A stretch of DNA of 64,000 bases from WRAV01 sp050950205 (GCA_050950205.1 JBMNHF010000010.1:62001-126000); one strand, 5' to 3'. Counted from the first letter of the stretch, positions 26,738-35,456 are shown. The notes: generated by a model from the letters alone, not told the origin. Program-made: numbers and translations.

Positions 26738-27823
26738 TTGGATATGAAGCTTTGTCCCAAGTGCTTTGCTCCGGTGGAGGAGGCGGGCTTTGCCTGCTGT
26801 GCTCCCCACTGCAGCCGGGCAGGGATTCCCGTACCCCCTGCCGCAGGGCAGAAAGAAGGAACCATCCCCCTTTGTCCTGCCTGTCAATCCCGGATGACGG
26901 TCAAGGTCTGCCTGGAGTGCGGATTTGAACTGGACCCCGATGCGCTGCAGCGGGGCCTGCTCTGCTTTTCTCTGGTAGGTGACCAAGGCGTTGGGAAAAG
27001 CAACTATCTGGCGGTGCTGATGCGGGAGCTTTCGGGGGAGTTTTGCCGGGTATACGGCGCCACTCTCTACCCCACCGGGGGGGATCGCACCATGGACCGC
27101 TATCAGCGCAACTACGCCCGCTCCTTGTTTGATTTGGGCATCTGCGTCCCCCCCACCGACAGAGAGGACGTGGATCCTCTCACCTATACCCTGATGTTTC
27201 CCCCCAACTCGGAGGCGGGGAGCACCTGCTCTTTGGCTTTTTACGATGCCTGTGGCAAAAACTTTGAAAGCGAGGCCAACATGGCTTTGTACAACCGCAG
27301 CATCTATCATTCGGCGGGGATTTTGCTGCTCATCGACCCATCACAGCTCCCCGCCATCCGTCAGCAGCGCAGCGCCAGGGGCTTGCCCCTGACACCGGGG
27401 GACCCTCAGACTCTGCTGCTGCGCACCGTTCATCTTCTGCGAACAGGGCTGGGTCTGGAAAGCGTGGATAAAAAAATCCCCGTGCCCCTGGCAGTTTGTA
27501 TCACCAAGATGGACACCCTCTTCCACCAGCTGGATCCGGCCAGCTTTTTGCGGGACCCCTCCCGCAATTTGCGCCGCCCTATGGTTTGCGCCGCCGATTT
27601 TTCCTCCTGTAGCCTGGAGATGGAGAGCCTTTTGGAGGTTTGGGGAGCCGGAGAGCTGTTAAGACATGTGAAAAGCCAGTTTGAGGACTGGTGCTTCTTT
27701 GGGCTAAGCGCTTTGGGCAACTCCCCCGGGAAGCAGGGGGAGATCCCCCGCATCTCGCCCCATCGGGTGCTGGACCCCCTTTTGTGGCTGCTCTGGCGCA
27801 ATCAAATCCTGCGGGCAGGGTAA
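26738..27823 (+). CDS. Zinc-ribbon GTPase-like P-loop protein (double-GTPase-2-like)
   Basis: The 361-aa protein starts with two cysteine-rich zinc ribbons (CPKCF with CCAPHC, and CPACQ with CLECG) in residues 6-62, then a P-loop NTPase domain. G1 is GDQGVGKS (81-88), a G3-like D-A-C-G lies at 170-173, and G4 is TKMD (256-259), so GTP is the probable nucleotide. The zinc ribbon plus TRAFAC-like domain layout resembles the DO-GTPase2 group that comparative genomics has linked with biological-conflict systems; that assignment needs a profile search. The start may be TTG 26738 (AGGAG 6 nt upstream) or ATG 26744. Both this protein and its upstream neighbour carry zinc ribbons, and a terminator directly follows, so the two genes form a closed unit. 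Confidence 0.82.
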   Translation: MDMKLCPKCFAPVEEAGFACCAPHCSRAGIPVPPAAGQKEGTIPLCPACQSRMTVKVCLECGFELDPDALQRGLLCFSLVGDQGVGKSNYLAVLMRELSGEFCRVYGATLYPTGGDRTMDRYQRNYARSLFDLGICVPPTDREDVDPLTYTLMFPPNSEAGSTCSLAFYDACGKNFESEANMALYNRSIYHSAGILLLIDPSQLPAIRQQRSARGLPLTPGDPQTLLLRTVHLLRTGLGLESVDKKIPVPLAVCITKMDTLFHQLDPASFLRDPSRNLRRPMVCAADFSSCSLEMESLLEVWGAGELLRHVKSQFEDWCFFGLSALGNSPGKQGEIPRISPHRVLDPLLWLLWRNQILRAG

Positions 27824-27843
27824 AAAACATACAAGCAGATAAC

Positions 27844-27879
27844 AGTCCGGCCCCTATTCGTTGGGAGCCGGACTTTTTT
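27844..27879 (+). terminator. Terminator after the GTPase gene
   Basis: AGTCCGGC (27844-27851) pairs with GCCGGACT (27867-27874), followed by TTTTT. It closes the two-gene GTPase unit. Confidence 0.85.
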
Positions 27880-27894
27880 GTCCATGAGGCCAAC

Positions 27895-27933
27895 AAAAAA
27901 GCGGTGTTTGCAATTGCCTGCAAATACCGCTTT
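27895..27933 (-). terminator. Terminator of murA
   Basis: On the minus strand a 15-bp stem with one mismatch (27919-27933 with 27898-27912) is followed by a run of six T (plus-strand A 27895-27900). It lies 25 nt past the murA stop. Confidence 0.85.
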
Positions 27934-27957
27934 AACATTACTTCATTATTAAAAAAT

Positions 27958-29244
27958 TTACAGGGCCGCCGGAATCTCCAGATCCGGGGTTTCAATTCGC
28001 TTGATGGATGCCCCCAGAGCGCGGAATTTTTCCACCACATCTTCATACCCTCGTTCAATGTGGTAGATATCTTCGATTTCGGTGGTGCCTTTGGCGGTAA
28101 GAGCGGCAATCATCAGAGCGGCTCCCGCCCGCAAATCGGTAGCCTTGACCGGTGCTCCCGTCAGGGCTTCCACCCCCTGCACCACAGCTACTTTGCCGTC
28201 CACCTGAATGTTGGCCCCCATCCGGGCCAGCTCGTCCACATAGCGGAAGCGGTTGTCCCACACTCCCTCGGTGACCACGCTGGTACCTTTGGCCAAAGTG
28301 AGCATGGCGGTAAACTGAGGCTGCATATCGGTGGGAAAGCCGGGGTGGGGCATGGTTTTGATGGTGGTGGCGGATAAAGGCTCCTTCCGGCGAACCCGGA
28401 TACTCTCGTCAAACTCCTCCACCTCTACCCCTGCCTGCACCAGTTTGTTGGTGATGGACTCCATATGTTTGGGGATGACATTTTTGACCAAAACGTCCCC
28501 TCCGGTGGCGGCGGCGGCAATCATATAGGTGCCTGCTTCAATCTGGTCGGGGATGATGGTGTAATCCGCTCCCCGCATAATGTCCACTCCGTGGATTTTA
28601 ATCACATCGGTTCCGGCACCCCGAACGTCGGCTCCCATGGTGTTGAGGAAGTTGGCAAGGTCCACAATATGAGGCTCCTTGGCGGCGTTTTCCAGCACCG
28701 TCAGGCCCTTGGCCCGCACCGCTGCCAGCATCACATTGATGGTGGCCCCCACGCTCACCACGTCAAAATAGATGTGGGAACCCATCAGGTGGTGCTCCAC
28801 CTTTGCGTTGATCATACCGTGATCGATGCCCACCGTAGTCCCCAGGGATTCAAAGCCTTTGATGTGCTGGTCGATGGGGCGAACGCCAAAGTGGCACCCC
28901 CCCGGCATGGAAACACTGGCTTTGCCGCAGCGGCCAATCAAAGCTCCCAGGCAGTAATAGGAGGCCCGCAGGTAACGGGCCAGATCGTAGGAAACGGTTG
29001 GGTTGACAATATGGGTGGTGTCGATCTCCACTGTGGTTTTATCTAAAAAGCTGACAGAGGCCCCCATCTCCGAGAGCATCTTAAGCAGAATACTGACATC
29101 ACTGATGTTTGGGATGTTGCCGATGACGCAACGCCCTTTGGCTAGAATGGTGGCGGGAATAATAGCTACCACAGCATTTTTTGCTCCGCCAATGGTCACT
29201 TCCCCGGTCAGGCGTGTGCCGCCTTGTATGACAAACTTCTCCAA
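27958..29244 (-). CDS. murA: UDP-N-acetylglucosamine 1-carboxyvinyltransferase MurA
   Basis: MurA transfers enolpyruvate from PEP to UDP-GlcNAc, the first committed step of peptidoglycan synthesis, in the cytoplasm. The 428-aa protein shows IGGAKNA (Lys22-Asn23) near the N-terminus and the PEP-binding cysteine Cys117 in MPGGCHFGVRP, so it belongs to the fosfomycin-sensitive Cys type. Further family blocks are DLRAGAALMIAAL near residue 380 and the IERGYEDVVEKFRALGA C-terminus. Length is normal. ATG at 29244 has a ribosome-site-like AAAGGAAGT upstream. Firmicutes often have two murA copies; which one this is cannot be told. Confidence 0.95.
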   Translation of the reverse strand: MEKFVIQGGTRLTGEVTIGGAKNAVVAIIPATILAKGRCVIGNIPNISDVSILLKMLSEMGASVSFLDKTTVEIDTTHIVNPTVSYDLARYLRASYYCLGALIGRCGKASVSMPGGCHFGVRPIDQHIKGFESLGTTVGIDHGMINAKVEHHLMGSHIYFDVVSVGATINVMLAAVRAKGLTVLENAAKEPHIVDLANFLNTMGADVRGAGTDVIKIHGVDIMRGADYTIIPDQIEAGTYMIAAAATGGDVLVKNVIPKHMESITNKLVQAGVEVEEFDESIRVRRKEPLSATTIKTMPHPGFPTDMQPQFTAMLTLAKGTSVVTEGVWDNRFRYVDELARMGANIQVDGKVAVVQGVEALTGAPVKATDLRAGAALMIAALTAKGTTEIEDIYHIERGYEDVVEKFRALGASIKRIETPDLEIPAAL

Positions 29245-29287
29245 CCAATTAACTTCCTTTGCTATATGGTGTCGTGCGCAAGAATAC

Positions 29288-29330
29288 AGGGCTCTTTCCC
29301 ACCTGATTTCACATTTCGTGAAAGAACCCT
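29288..29330 (-). other. Hairpin in the murA 5' leader
   Basis: AGGGCTCTTTC (29288-29298) and GAAAGAACCCT (29320-29330) form an 11-bp stem with one mismatch, about 45 nt before the murA start and downstream of the proposed -10 element. It could modulate murA expression; I matched it to no known RNA family. Confidence 0.45.
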
Positions 29331-29351
29331 GAATCTAAACTGTCTGGATTT

Positions 29352-29360
29352 ATTATAACA
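29352..29360 (-). promoter_or_regulatory. Extended -10 promoter of murA
   Basis: Minus strand TGTTATAAT (TATAAT at 29352-29357 with the TG extension). No good -35 hexamer is present, as expected for extended -10 promoters. The AT-rich stretch from 29361 to 29570 holds no gene that I can support. Confidence 0.6.
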
Positions 29361-29570
29361 CAAATCCTATAAAATAAAAGTATCAAATCACTGCAATAGG
29401 GTATTTGTTTGATAAAAGAATGGGCTATTTTATGCGAAAACATACAGTTTGTGAAAAATACCTTTTTCCGCACAGTTTGTGTGAGAGATGAGCGTGTTGC
29501 AGCAAAAGCATTTTGGATGATTTTTGCAAGGTCACACCGGCGACAAATCATACCATATTCCTCTTTTTTG

Positions 29571-29579
29571 TGCTATAAT
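29571..29579 (+). promoter_or_regulatory. Extended -10 promoter of nth
   Basis: TGCTATAAT gives a perfect TATAAT (29574-29579) with a TG extension. No clear -35 element is visible 17 bp upstream. The start codon follows about 97 nt later. Confidence 0.6.
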
Positions 29580-29676
29580 TAAATTTAGAAAAAACACCAG
29601 TGGCCTGCCGTTGCGACTTCACCGCTTATGGATATTAAGGCAGCCTGCTTGTTTGGATATTATTTTGGAGGACGTT

Positions 29677-30321
29677 ATGACCAAAAAACAAAAAGCGGCC
29701 GCTTTGGTAGCGGCCTTGGAACAGGAATACCCCGATGCCATCTGCTCTTTGGAATATCAGCACCCCTATCAGCTTTTGATTGCGGTGCGGCTGGCCGCTC
29801 AATGCACCGACGCAAGGGTGAATCAAATCACTCCCATTTTGTTTGAGGCTTACCCCACCATGCAGTCCCTGGCGGAGGCAGAGGTTTCGGATGTGGCAGA
29901 TATTGTCCGGCCCTGCGGACTGGGAAATACCAAGGCGCGGGATATTGTAGCCATGTGCCAAATGCTGCTGACCCAGTATGGCGGGGTGGTACCCGACACC
30001 ATGGAGGAACTTCTCAAACTGCCGGGGGTGGGCCGCAAAACCGCCAATCTCATTCTGGGCGACGTTTACGGAAAACCGGCGGTGGTTTGTGATACCCACT
30101 GCATCCGCATCACCAATTTGATGGGACTTGCCTCCTCCAAAAACCCTCTTCAGGTGGAAAAGCAGCTGCGCGCCATTTTGGATCCTCAAAAATCCAACGA
30201 TTTTTGCCATCGGCTGGTGCTTCACGGCAGAGCGGTCTGCAAGGCCCGCAACCCTCAGTGCCATCTCTGTTGCTGCAACCACCTTTGCACCTATGGGAAA
30301 AAAGCAGTTTCCGCTTCCTGA
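29677..30321 (+). CDS. nth: Endonuclease III (DNA glycosylase/AP lyase)
   Basis: The 214-aa protein removes oxidised pyrimidines and nicks abasic sites in base excision repair. The helix-hairpin-helix LPGVGRKTANLILG contains the catalytic Lys, and the catalytic Asp lies in VVCDTHCIR. The C-terminal 4Fe-4S loop is complete: C-x6-C-x2-C-x5-C within CKARNPQCHLCCCNHLC. The ATG at 29677 with TTGGAGGA upstream is chosen over the longer frame from 29524, which would run through the promoter and has no family similarity there. It is a single gene bounded by its own promoter and terminator. Confidence 0.95.
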   Translation: MTKKQKAAALVAALEQEYPDAICSLEYQHPYQLLIAVRLAAQCTDARVNQITPILFEAYPTMQSLAEAEVSDVADIVRPCGLGNTKARDIVAMCQMLLTQYGGVVPDTMEELLKLPGVGRKTANLILGDVYGKPAVVCDTHCIRITNLMGLASSKNPLQVEKQLRAILDPQKSNDFCHRLVLHGRAVCKARNPQCHLCCCNHLCTYGKKAVSAS

Positions 30322-30336
30322 CATGGAAATCATAAC

Positions 30337-30374
30337 GCCCGGTAGGAGCATCCTACCGGGCATTTGCATTTTTT
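30337..30374 (+). terminator. Terminator of nth
   Basis: A perfect 11-bp stem, GCCCGGTAGGA (30337-30347) with TCCTACCGGGC (30351-30361), 3-nt loop, followed by ATTTGCATTTTTT. The convergent flippase gene ends just beyond it. Confidence 0.88.
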
Positions 30375-30385
30375 AGCACAAAGCA

Positions 30386-31807
30386 TTATTTGGAACGCCG
30401 GGGCAACAGGCTTTTGGTCATCCGAAGGAGAAACAGCAAATTCCCAACGTTGCAACCCAAAATCAAAACCAGAATGCCAATTTCCCACCATACCCAGTAA
30501 GGCGGCTCTGTTAAGGCCACCCAGCACTGCAGCAGCAGCAAAATCAAATTAAGAGCGATGCGCAAAGGCTGCATGGCAATGGAGATATAGCGGCGGCAGT
30601 CCACCGCCCGAATGAGAAACACCACAAGGAAGCTGAAAAAAGTGGCAAAAGCGGCTCCGTTGGCTCCAAATTTGGGAATGAGCAGCCAGTTGAGCAGGAT
30701 GTTGAGCAGCGCCCCCACAAAGGTGGTAATGGTAACCATCATGTTCTTTTTGGCGGTGTTGTAAACCGTCCCCAAAAAGGTGACCAGGCAGGAAAAGCTC
30801 ACCGCCAAAATCAAAAAGGGGACATAGCGCCAGGACATAAAAAAGTCTTTGGACACCAAAATCCGGGTGATGGGCTTGATGAGAAGCAAAATCCCCGAGG
30901 CGGCGGAAAACACCAAGGTGTAGTAGCAGCGAAAGACCGTGGAGAAAAACCGGGCACTTTGCTGTTTATCCTTTTCTCCAAAGGCGGAAATCTGCCAGGC
31001 CTGAATAAAAATCGCCGATACCAAGGTGATCATCATGGGGATTTTGTAGGCCACATTGTACAGACCGTTGACATCCAATCCCACCATGTAGGTGACAAAG
31101 TACCGGTCGGACAGATTGGTAATCCACCAAAAGATGGCGGTGGGCACCAAGGGAATGCTGTAGGTGAGCATCTCCCGGGCGACGGAGCCCTTGAGCTTTC
31201 CCGGCCGGAAAAAGCGGTGCAGCCGCAAGAGCAAAATCAGCAGCAGGGCAGAGCAGCCGTCGGCAATGACGGTGGCAAGGCCATCCCCCACCACCCCCAT
31301 CTTAGCTCCCGCAATAAACGCTACCTTTAAGGTAACGGTCAGCGCCGTGGTAAAGATGCCGTCCAAAGCAAAGAGCCGGACAAATCCCCCCGAGCGCACA
31401 AAGTGGGTGACCACCGAGCGCAGAGCCGAGGTGATCACATAGCCGTAAATCAAAGGCAGGTACCCGGCAATCAACTCCACCCGGCGCAGCAGAGGCCAGA
31501 AGCAAAAGAGCAGAAGATACCCTGCCATCACTGTCAGCAGGGCGGTGGTAAACACATCTCTGCGGCGAACTTCCTTTTCCAGCCCAAAGCGGATCACCGC
31601 CTCGTGGACGCAAAGGGAGATGATGGGAACAATGAGGTTGCAGGTGCCGGAAATAATATCCACCATGCCATAGGCTTCCGGGGAAAGATGCCGGGTGTAG
31701 ATGGGCATTAAGAGAACGACCAGCATTTTGGAGCCAAAGGTGGAAAGACCGAACAGGAGGGTGTTGGAAATCAGGCTTTTATAGCGCCCTGTCTGCTCTT
31801 GTGCCAC
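30386..31807 (-). CDS. Polysaccharide / lipid-linked oligosaccharide flippase family protein
   Basis: The 473-aa protein has about 12-14 hydrophobic helices and the MOP (MATE/PST/MVF) superfamily signature. The N-terminus LISNTLLFGLSTFGSKMLVV and PIYTRHLSPEAYGMVDI is characteristic of polysaccharide-transport flippases (RfbX/Wzx, SpoVB-like), and LNWLLIPKFGANGAAFATF in the last third is also typical. Such proteins move undecaprenyl-linked sugars across the membrane for wall or capsule synthesis. No glycosyltransferase genes adjoin it, so the cargo is unknown. It lies downstream of hisS behind a terminator-like hairpin. RBS AAGGAGGGGGATC lies before the ATG. Confidence 0.9.
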   Translation of the reverse strand: MAQEQTGRYKSLISNTLLFGLSTFGSKMLVVLLMPIYTRHLSPEAYGMVDIISGTCNLIVPIISLCVHEAVIRFGLEKEVRRRDVFTTALLTVMAGYLLLFCFWPLLRRVELIAGYLPLIYGYVITSALRSVVTHFVRSGGFVRLFALDGIFTTALTVTLKVAFIAGAKMGVVGDGLATVIADGCSALLLILLLRLHRFFRPGKLKGSVAREMLTYSIPLVPTAIFWWITNLSDRYFVTYMVGLDVNGLYNVAYKIPMMITLVSAIFIQAWQISAFGEKDKQQSARFFSTVFRCYYTLVFSAASGILLLIKPITRILVSKDFFMSWRYVPFLILAVSFSCLVTFLGTVYNTAKKNMMVTITTFVGALLNILLNWLLIPKFGANGAAFATFFSFLVVFLIRAVDCRRYISIAMQPLRIALNLILLLLQCWVALTEPPYWVWWEIGILVLILGCNVGNLLFLLRMTKSLLPRRSK

Positions 31808-31826
31808 GATCCCCCTCCTTTTCTGC

Positions 31827-31852
31827 AGAAAATCGGGCGGCCGAAACCGCCC
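31827..31852 (-). terminator. Probable terminator between hisS and the flippase gene
   Basis: GGGCGG (31835-31840) pairs with CCGCCC (31847-31852), 6-nt loop, and reads GATTTTC on the minus strand afterward. The short T-run makes it moderate. Confidence 0.55.
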
Positions 31853-31951
31853 CTATTGTCATAGATACGTCCCTGTACAGCCTGCCTTGGCAAGCTGCCT
31901 GCCGCCAAAATTCATTCCTTTAGGGGAAGATGGAGGGCAAAAAAGCAAACT

Positions 31952-33241
31952 TTACGCCTGGGCAATCTCCTCAGCCTTTTCCCCGTAGAGGTACTGGCTC
32001 AAAGCTTCTCCATCCAGAGCCACCTGAGTTTGCTGGCCATCGGCCATTCTCTTGACGGTGGCCATGCCCTGCTCCAGCTCGTTGGAGCCGATGATACAGG
32101 AGTGGGTGGCGTTTTGCTTGTCGGCATAGCGCATTTGGGCCTTGACCGACCGACCCACTGTATCGCAGAGGACAGTAAAACCCTCCCGGCGCAGGTGGGT
32201 GGCCAGGGTGAGAGCCTTTACGTTTTCGTCCTCTCCCATGCTGCCGATATACAGATCACAGCCCGGCAGGGGAGGAAACTCACAGCCGGAGTTTTCCATC
32301 ACCAGCAAAAGCCGGTCCAAACCCATGCCAAAGCCCAGAGCAGGAGTGGGTGGTCCCCCCAGCTCCTCCACCAAGCCGTCGTAGCGGCCTCCGCCGCAGA
32401 TGGTGGCCTGGGCGCCAATTTTATCCGAGATGAATTCAAACACCGTCTTGGTGTAATAGTCCAGTCCCCGAACGATAAAGGGGTTGACCCGGTAGGAAAA
32501 CCCCATGCTGTCCAGCCGCTTTTTCAGCCCCTCAAAGTGTTGGTCGCACTCGTCGCAGAGGTGATCAATGGAGCTGGGAGCCTGCGCTGCCAGCGCCTTG
32601 CAGCCCTCTTCCTTGCAGTCCAGCAGCCGCAGGGGATTGCGCTCCAGCCGCTCCAGACAGGTTTTGCAGAGCTTGTCCTTTTTGCCCTGATAGTAAGCGG
32701 TAAGGGCTTGATGGTACGAGGGGCGGCACTTGGGACAGCCGATGGAGTTGATTTCCAGGGATACCTCCGAAAGTCCCAGCCGGGATAGAATATCGTAAGC
32801 CACGCCAATCACCTCGGCGTCGGCGGTGGGCAGGGAATTGCCAAAGCACTCGATGCCAAACTGGGTAAATTCCCGGTAGCGCCCCGCCTGGGGATTGTCG
32901 TGGCGGAAGCAGCTGACAATATAGCTGAGTTTGAGGGGCAGGGTGTCGGCCAGCATGCTGTTTTCCAGCACGGCGCGCACGGTGCCTGCCGTTCCTTCGG
33001 GGCGCAGGGTGATGGACTCCCGCCCTTTTTCGAAGGTGTACATCTCCTTTTGCACCACATCGGTGGTCTCGCCCACCGAGCGGGTGAACAGCTCGGTTTT
33101 TTCGATGGTGGGAATGCGAATCTGCCGAATGCCGTAGGTGGCAGCGGTTTCCAGAGCCACCCGCTCCACATAGCGCCATTTTTCACTCTGTCCGGGCAAA
33201 ATATCCCGGGTTCCCCGAATGGAGCGGTATTTGAGTGACAT
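31952..33241 (-). CDS. hisS: Histidyl-tRNA synthetase
   Basis: The 429-aa class II synthetase shows the N-terminal GTRDILPG, motif 2 around SCFRHDNPQAGRYREFTQFG, the two histidine-specific blocks LDYYTKTVFEF and the GGGRYDGLVEELGG region, motif 3 FGMGLDRLL, and a C-terminal anticodon-binding domain. An insertion near residues 173-235 contains a Cys-rich stretch (CPKCRPSY, CKTCLERL, CKEEGC, CDECDQ) that may bind zinc; such cysteines are common in this position in Clostridia. ATG at 33241. The upstream gene is only 45 nt away, with no T-box signature between, so they are likely cotranscribed. Confidence 0.96.
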   Translation of the reverse strand: MSLKYRSIRGTRDILPGQSEKWRYVERVALETAATYGIRQIRIPTIEKTELFTRSVGETTDVVQKEMYTFEKGRESITLRPEGTAGTVRAVLENSMLADTLPLKLSYIVSCFRHDNPQAGRYREFTQFGIECFGNSLPTADAEVIGVAYDILSRLGLSEVSLEINSIGCPKCRPSYHQALTAYYQGKKDKLCKTCLERLERNPLRLLDCKEEGCKALAAQAPSSIDHLCDECDQHFEGLKKRLDSMGFSYRVNPFIVRGLDYYTKTVFEFISDKIGAQATICGGGRYDGLVEELGGPPTPALGFGMGLDRLLLVMENSGCEFPPLPGCDLYIGSMGEDENVKALTLATHLRREGFTVLCDTVGRSVKAQMRYADKQNATHSCIIGSNELEQGMATVKRMADGQQTQVALDGEALSQYLYGEKAEEIAQA

Positions 33242-33286
33242 GGTATCAGTCCTTTGTTTTAATTTTTCGATAGCCGAGCCCTGCGG

Positions 33287-33832
33287 TCAGGGGCGGGGAA
33301 TATACTTGACAATGGTGTTGGTGTAGTTATCGTCAAAGGAAACAGCGGTCACGTCGTCGTAATCCACCACGTCCAGCTCGTCATCCCATCGGCCGGTGGC
33401 GTCAAAATACCAGAAGGTGAACTCCTCCTCCCGGATTTCCATCAGCTTTCCGACCAGAAAATCCTCTTCGGAATCGCACTCGATGATGCAGTAATCGTAT
33501 CTTCCTTTTAGGGAAAGGAGCACCGTCCTCCAATTGGTCAAGTCCAAAAAGGGAGGCGTTTTGAGTTTGGCATACACTCCTTCTGCGGCGATCACCCGCT
33601 CGAAAAACGCTTCGCTTGCGTCCCGTATCACATCGTAGATATCGTCCAGGCAGATAATGCGGTAGCCGTCGGGGTGAAAATCGTAAAACACATGTACCAG
33701 CAGCAGGTCATCGGAGCGGGCAATGGGAATGCAGAGCAGCTCCGGCTCGATCACTTCTGTTCGCTCAATGCTCAATACTTTTTGAGCAGCGATGGCGTGA
33801 TCGATAAGCTCCAACATATCGGAAAGTTCCAT
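33287..33832 (-). CDS. Hypothetical acidic protein cotranscribed with hisS
   Basis: I do not recognise this 181-aa protein. It is acidic, with no membrane segment or signal peptide, and has alternating beta-rich and helical stretches (LLLVHVFYDFHPDGYRIICL, then YDVIRDASEAFFERVIAAEG). The C-terminal half (GRYDYCIIECDSEEDFLVGK and FWYFDATGRWDDELDVVDYD) resembles small Sm-like or WYL-like beta barrels only vaguely. The start at 33832 is chosen because AAGGAGG sits 7 nt upstream; the frame extends 8 codons further but without a ribosome site. It is the first gene of an operon with hisS. Confidence 0.75.
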   Translation of the reverse strand: MELSDMLELIDHAIAAQKVLSIERTEVIEPELLCIPIARSDDLLLVHVFYDFHPDGYRIICLDDIYDVIRDASEAFFERVIAAEGVYAKLKTPPFLDLTNWRTVLLSLKGRYDYCIIECDSEEDFLVGKLMEIREEEFTFWYFDATGRWDDELDVVDYDDVTAVSFDDNYTNTIVKYIPRP

Positions 33833-33861
33833 ACAACGCCTCCTTGGAATATGCAAAGGTT

Positions 33862-33890
33862 ATTTTATCACATTCCCCGCGGTTTTACAA
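33862..33890 (-). promoter_or_regulatory. Promoter of the hypothetical-hisS operon
   Basis: Minus-strand TTGTAA (33885-33890), 17-bp spacer, TAAAAT (33862-33867), about 30 nt before the start codon. Confidence 0.7.
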
Positions 33891-33937
33891 GAAACCAGCT
33901 TGGATAGCAGGGGGGATGTTTCCCCTTATGTCCTCCG

Positions 33938-33972
33938 ATAAAAGCCGCCCCGGAACCCTCCGAAGCGGCTTT
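33938..33972 (-). terminator. Terminator downstream of metY
   Basis: Arms AAAGCCGC (33941-33948) and GCGGCTTT (33965-33972), with further pairing inside, followed on the minus strand by TTTTATC. It lies about 90 nt past the metY stop. Confidence 0.75.
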
Positions 33973-34064
33973 GAAACGATTATGGTTCTAAAAACTCCCT
34001 TGGTAGGGGATCCGGTTGCCGGGTTTGCTGCCAAGCTATTGTGGAAAGGGTGGCGGTGTGATAC

Positions 34065-35330
34065 TTACACCTGCGCAAAGGCCTGCTCAATATCAGCGAG
34101 AATGTCCTCCACGTTTTCCAGACCCACCGAGAAGCGAATGAGTCCGGGGCCAATTCCGGCGGCCACCAGTTGTTCTTCGGTCAGTTGGCGGTGGGTGGCG
34201 CTGGCCGGATGCAGAACACAGGTGTGGATATCCGCCACATGGACCTCGTTGGAGCACAGTTTTAAGCTGTCCATAAAGCGAATGGCAGCCTCCTTGCCCC
34301 CCTTGATGGTAAAGGAGATAACCCCGCTGGAGCGCCCGCCCAGGTACTTTTGGCAAAGGTGGTGGTGCTTGTCAGTTTGAAGGCCGGGGTAAGTGATGCT
34401 TTCTACCTTGGGATGCCCGGCAAAGTACTGGGCCACCTTGAGGCCATTTTCGCAGTAGCGCTCCATCCGCAGGGCAAGGGTATCCAGCCCCATATTGAGC
34501 AAAAAGGCGGAGTGGGCGGCGGGATAGCATCCAAAGTCCCGCATCAACTGCATTCTGGCCTTGAGGATATAAGCCATCTTCCCGTAGGTTCCGGTGTAGG
34601 AAATGCCGTGGTAGCTGGGGTCCGGCTCGGTAAACTCGGGGAAGTTGCCGTTGGTCCAGTCAAAGTTTCCGCTGTCTACAATCACTCCCCCCACCTGCAC
34701 CGCATGGCCATCCATGTACTTGCTGGTGGAGTGAACCACAATGTCGGCCCCGTGCTCGAAGGGACGACAGAGGATGGGAGTGGCAAAGGTGTTGTCCACG
34801 ATGAGGGGCACTCCGTGGGAGTGGGCAATATCTGCCATCCGGCGAATGTCCAATACCGACAGCGCCGGGTTTGCCAGCGTTTCGCCAAACATCGCCTTGG
34901 TGTTGGGCTTAAAGGCAGCGTGAATTTCCTCATCGGTGGCGTCGGTTCCCACAAAAATGCACTCAATGCCCAGCTTTTTTAAGGTAAAGGCAAAGAGATT
35001 GACGGTGCCGCCGTAGATGTTGGCGGTGCTGACAAAGCTGTCCCCCGCATTGCACAGGTTGAGGATGGACAGCAGGCTAGCCGCCTGACCGGAAGAGGTA
35101 CACATGGCACCGATGCCGCCTTCTAAATCGGCAATTTTGCCTTCCACCGCCATAACAGTGGGGTTGGCAAACCGGGAATAGATAAGCGCCTTGGTGGGGT
35201 CGTCGAAGACGGCGCCGATATCCTCGGTGGAGTCGAAGACATAGGTGGTGCTCTGGACAATGGGCATCACCCTGGGCTCGGTATTTTTGGGGGTATACCC
35301 GGAATGAATGCACTTGGTTTCAAGATTCAT
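34065..35330 (-). CDS. metY: O-acetylhomoserine sulfhydrylase (Cys/Met metabolism PLP enzyme)
   Basis: The 421-aa PLP enzyme matches the Cys/Met gamma-family: YSRFANPTVMAVEGKIADLE near residue 55, TSSGQAAS, the PLP Asp in PLIVDNTFATP, and the Schiff-base Lys in HSTSKYMDGH. Its length with the GNFDWTNGNFPEFTEPDPSYHG insertion is typical of O-acetylhomoserine aminocarboxypropyltransferase (MetY), which makes homocysteine from O-acetylhomoserine and sulfide. Methionine gamma-lyase is the main alternative, but is shorter (about 395-400 aa) and lacks that insertion. It is monocistronic. Confidence 0.88.
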   Translation of the reverse strand: MNLETKCIHSGYTPKNTEPRVMPIVQSTTYVFDSTEDIGAVFDDPTKALIYSRFANPTVMAVEGKIADLEGGIGAMCTSSGQAASLLSILNLCNAGDSFVSTANIYGGTVNLFAFTLKKLGIECIFVGTDATDEEIHAAFKPNTKAMFGETLANPALSVLDIRRMADIAHSHGVPLIVDNTFATPILCRPFEHGADIVVHSTSKYMDGHAVQVGGVIVDSGNFDWTNGNFPEFTEPDPSYHGISYTGTYGKMAYILKARMQLMRDFGCYPAAHSAFLLNMGLDTLALRMERYCENGLKVAQYFAGHPKVESITYPGLQTDKHHHLCQKYLGGRSSGVISFTIKGGKEAAIRFMDSLKLCSNEVHVADIHTCVLHPASATHRQLTEEQLVAAGIGPGLIRFSVGLENVEDILADIEQAFAQV

Positions 35331-35418
35331 ATTGTGCCCTCCTCTGTTTGGCGGTTTTAAGGTCCCGCCTTTTTGTCATCTTTTTTAAAACATCCCTAAT
35401 TTGCCGTAAAAGACCGGA

Positions 35419-35456
35419 AGCAGGCAGCCGGACAAAATAGCTCCGCACTGCCTGCT
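35419..35456 (-). terminator. Possible terminator of the XpaC-to-ClpP operon
   Basis: AGCAGGCAG (35419-35427) and CTGCCTGCT (35448-35456) form a perfect 9-bp stem with a 20-nt loop, about 40 nt beyond the clpP stop. A short TTTT follows a few bases later on the minus strand. Confidence 0.5.
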
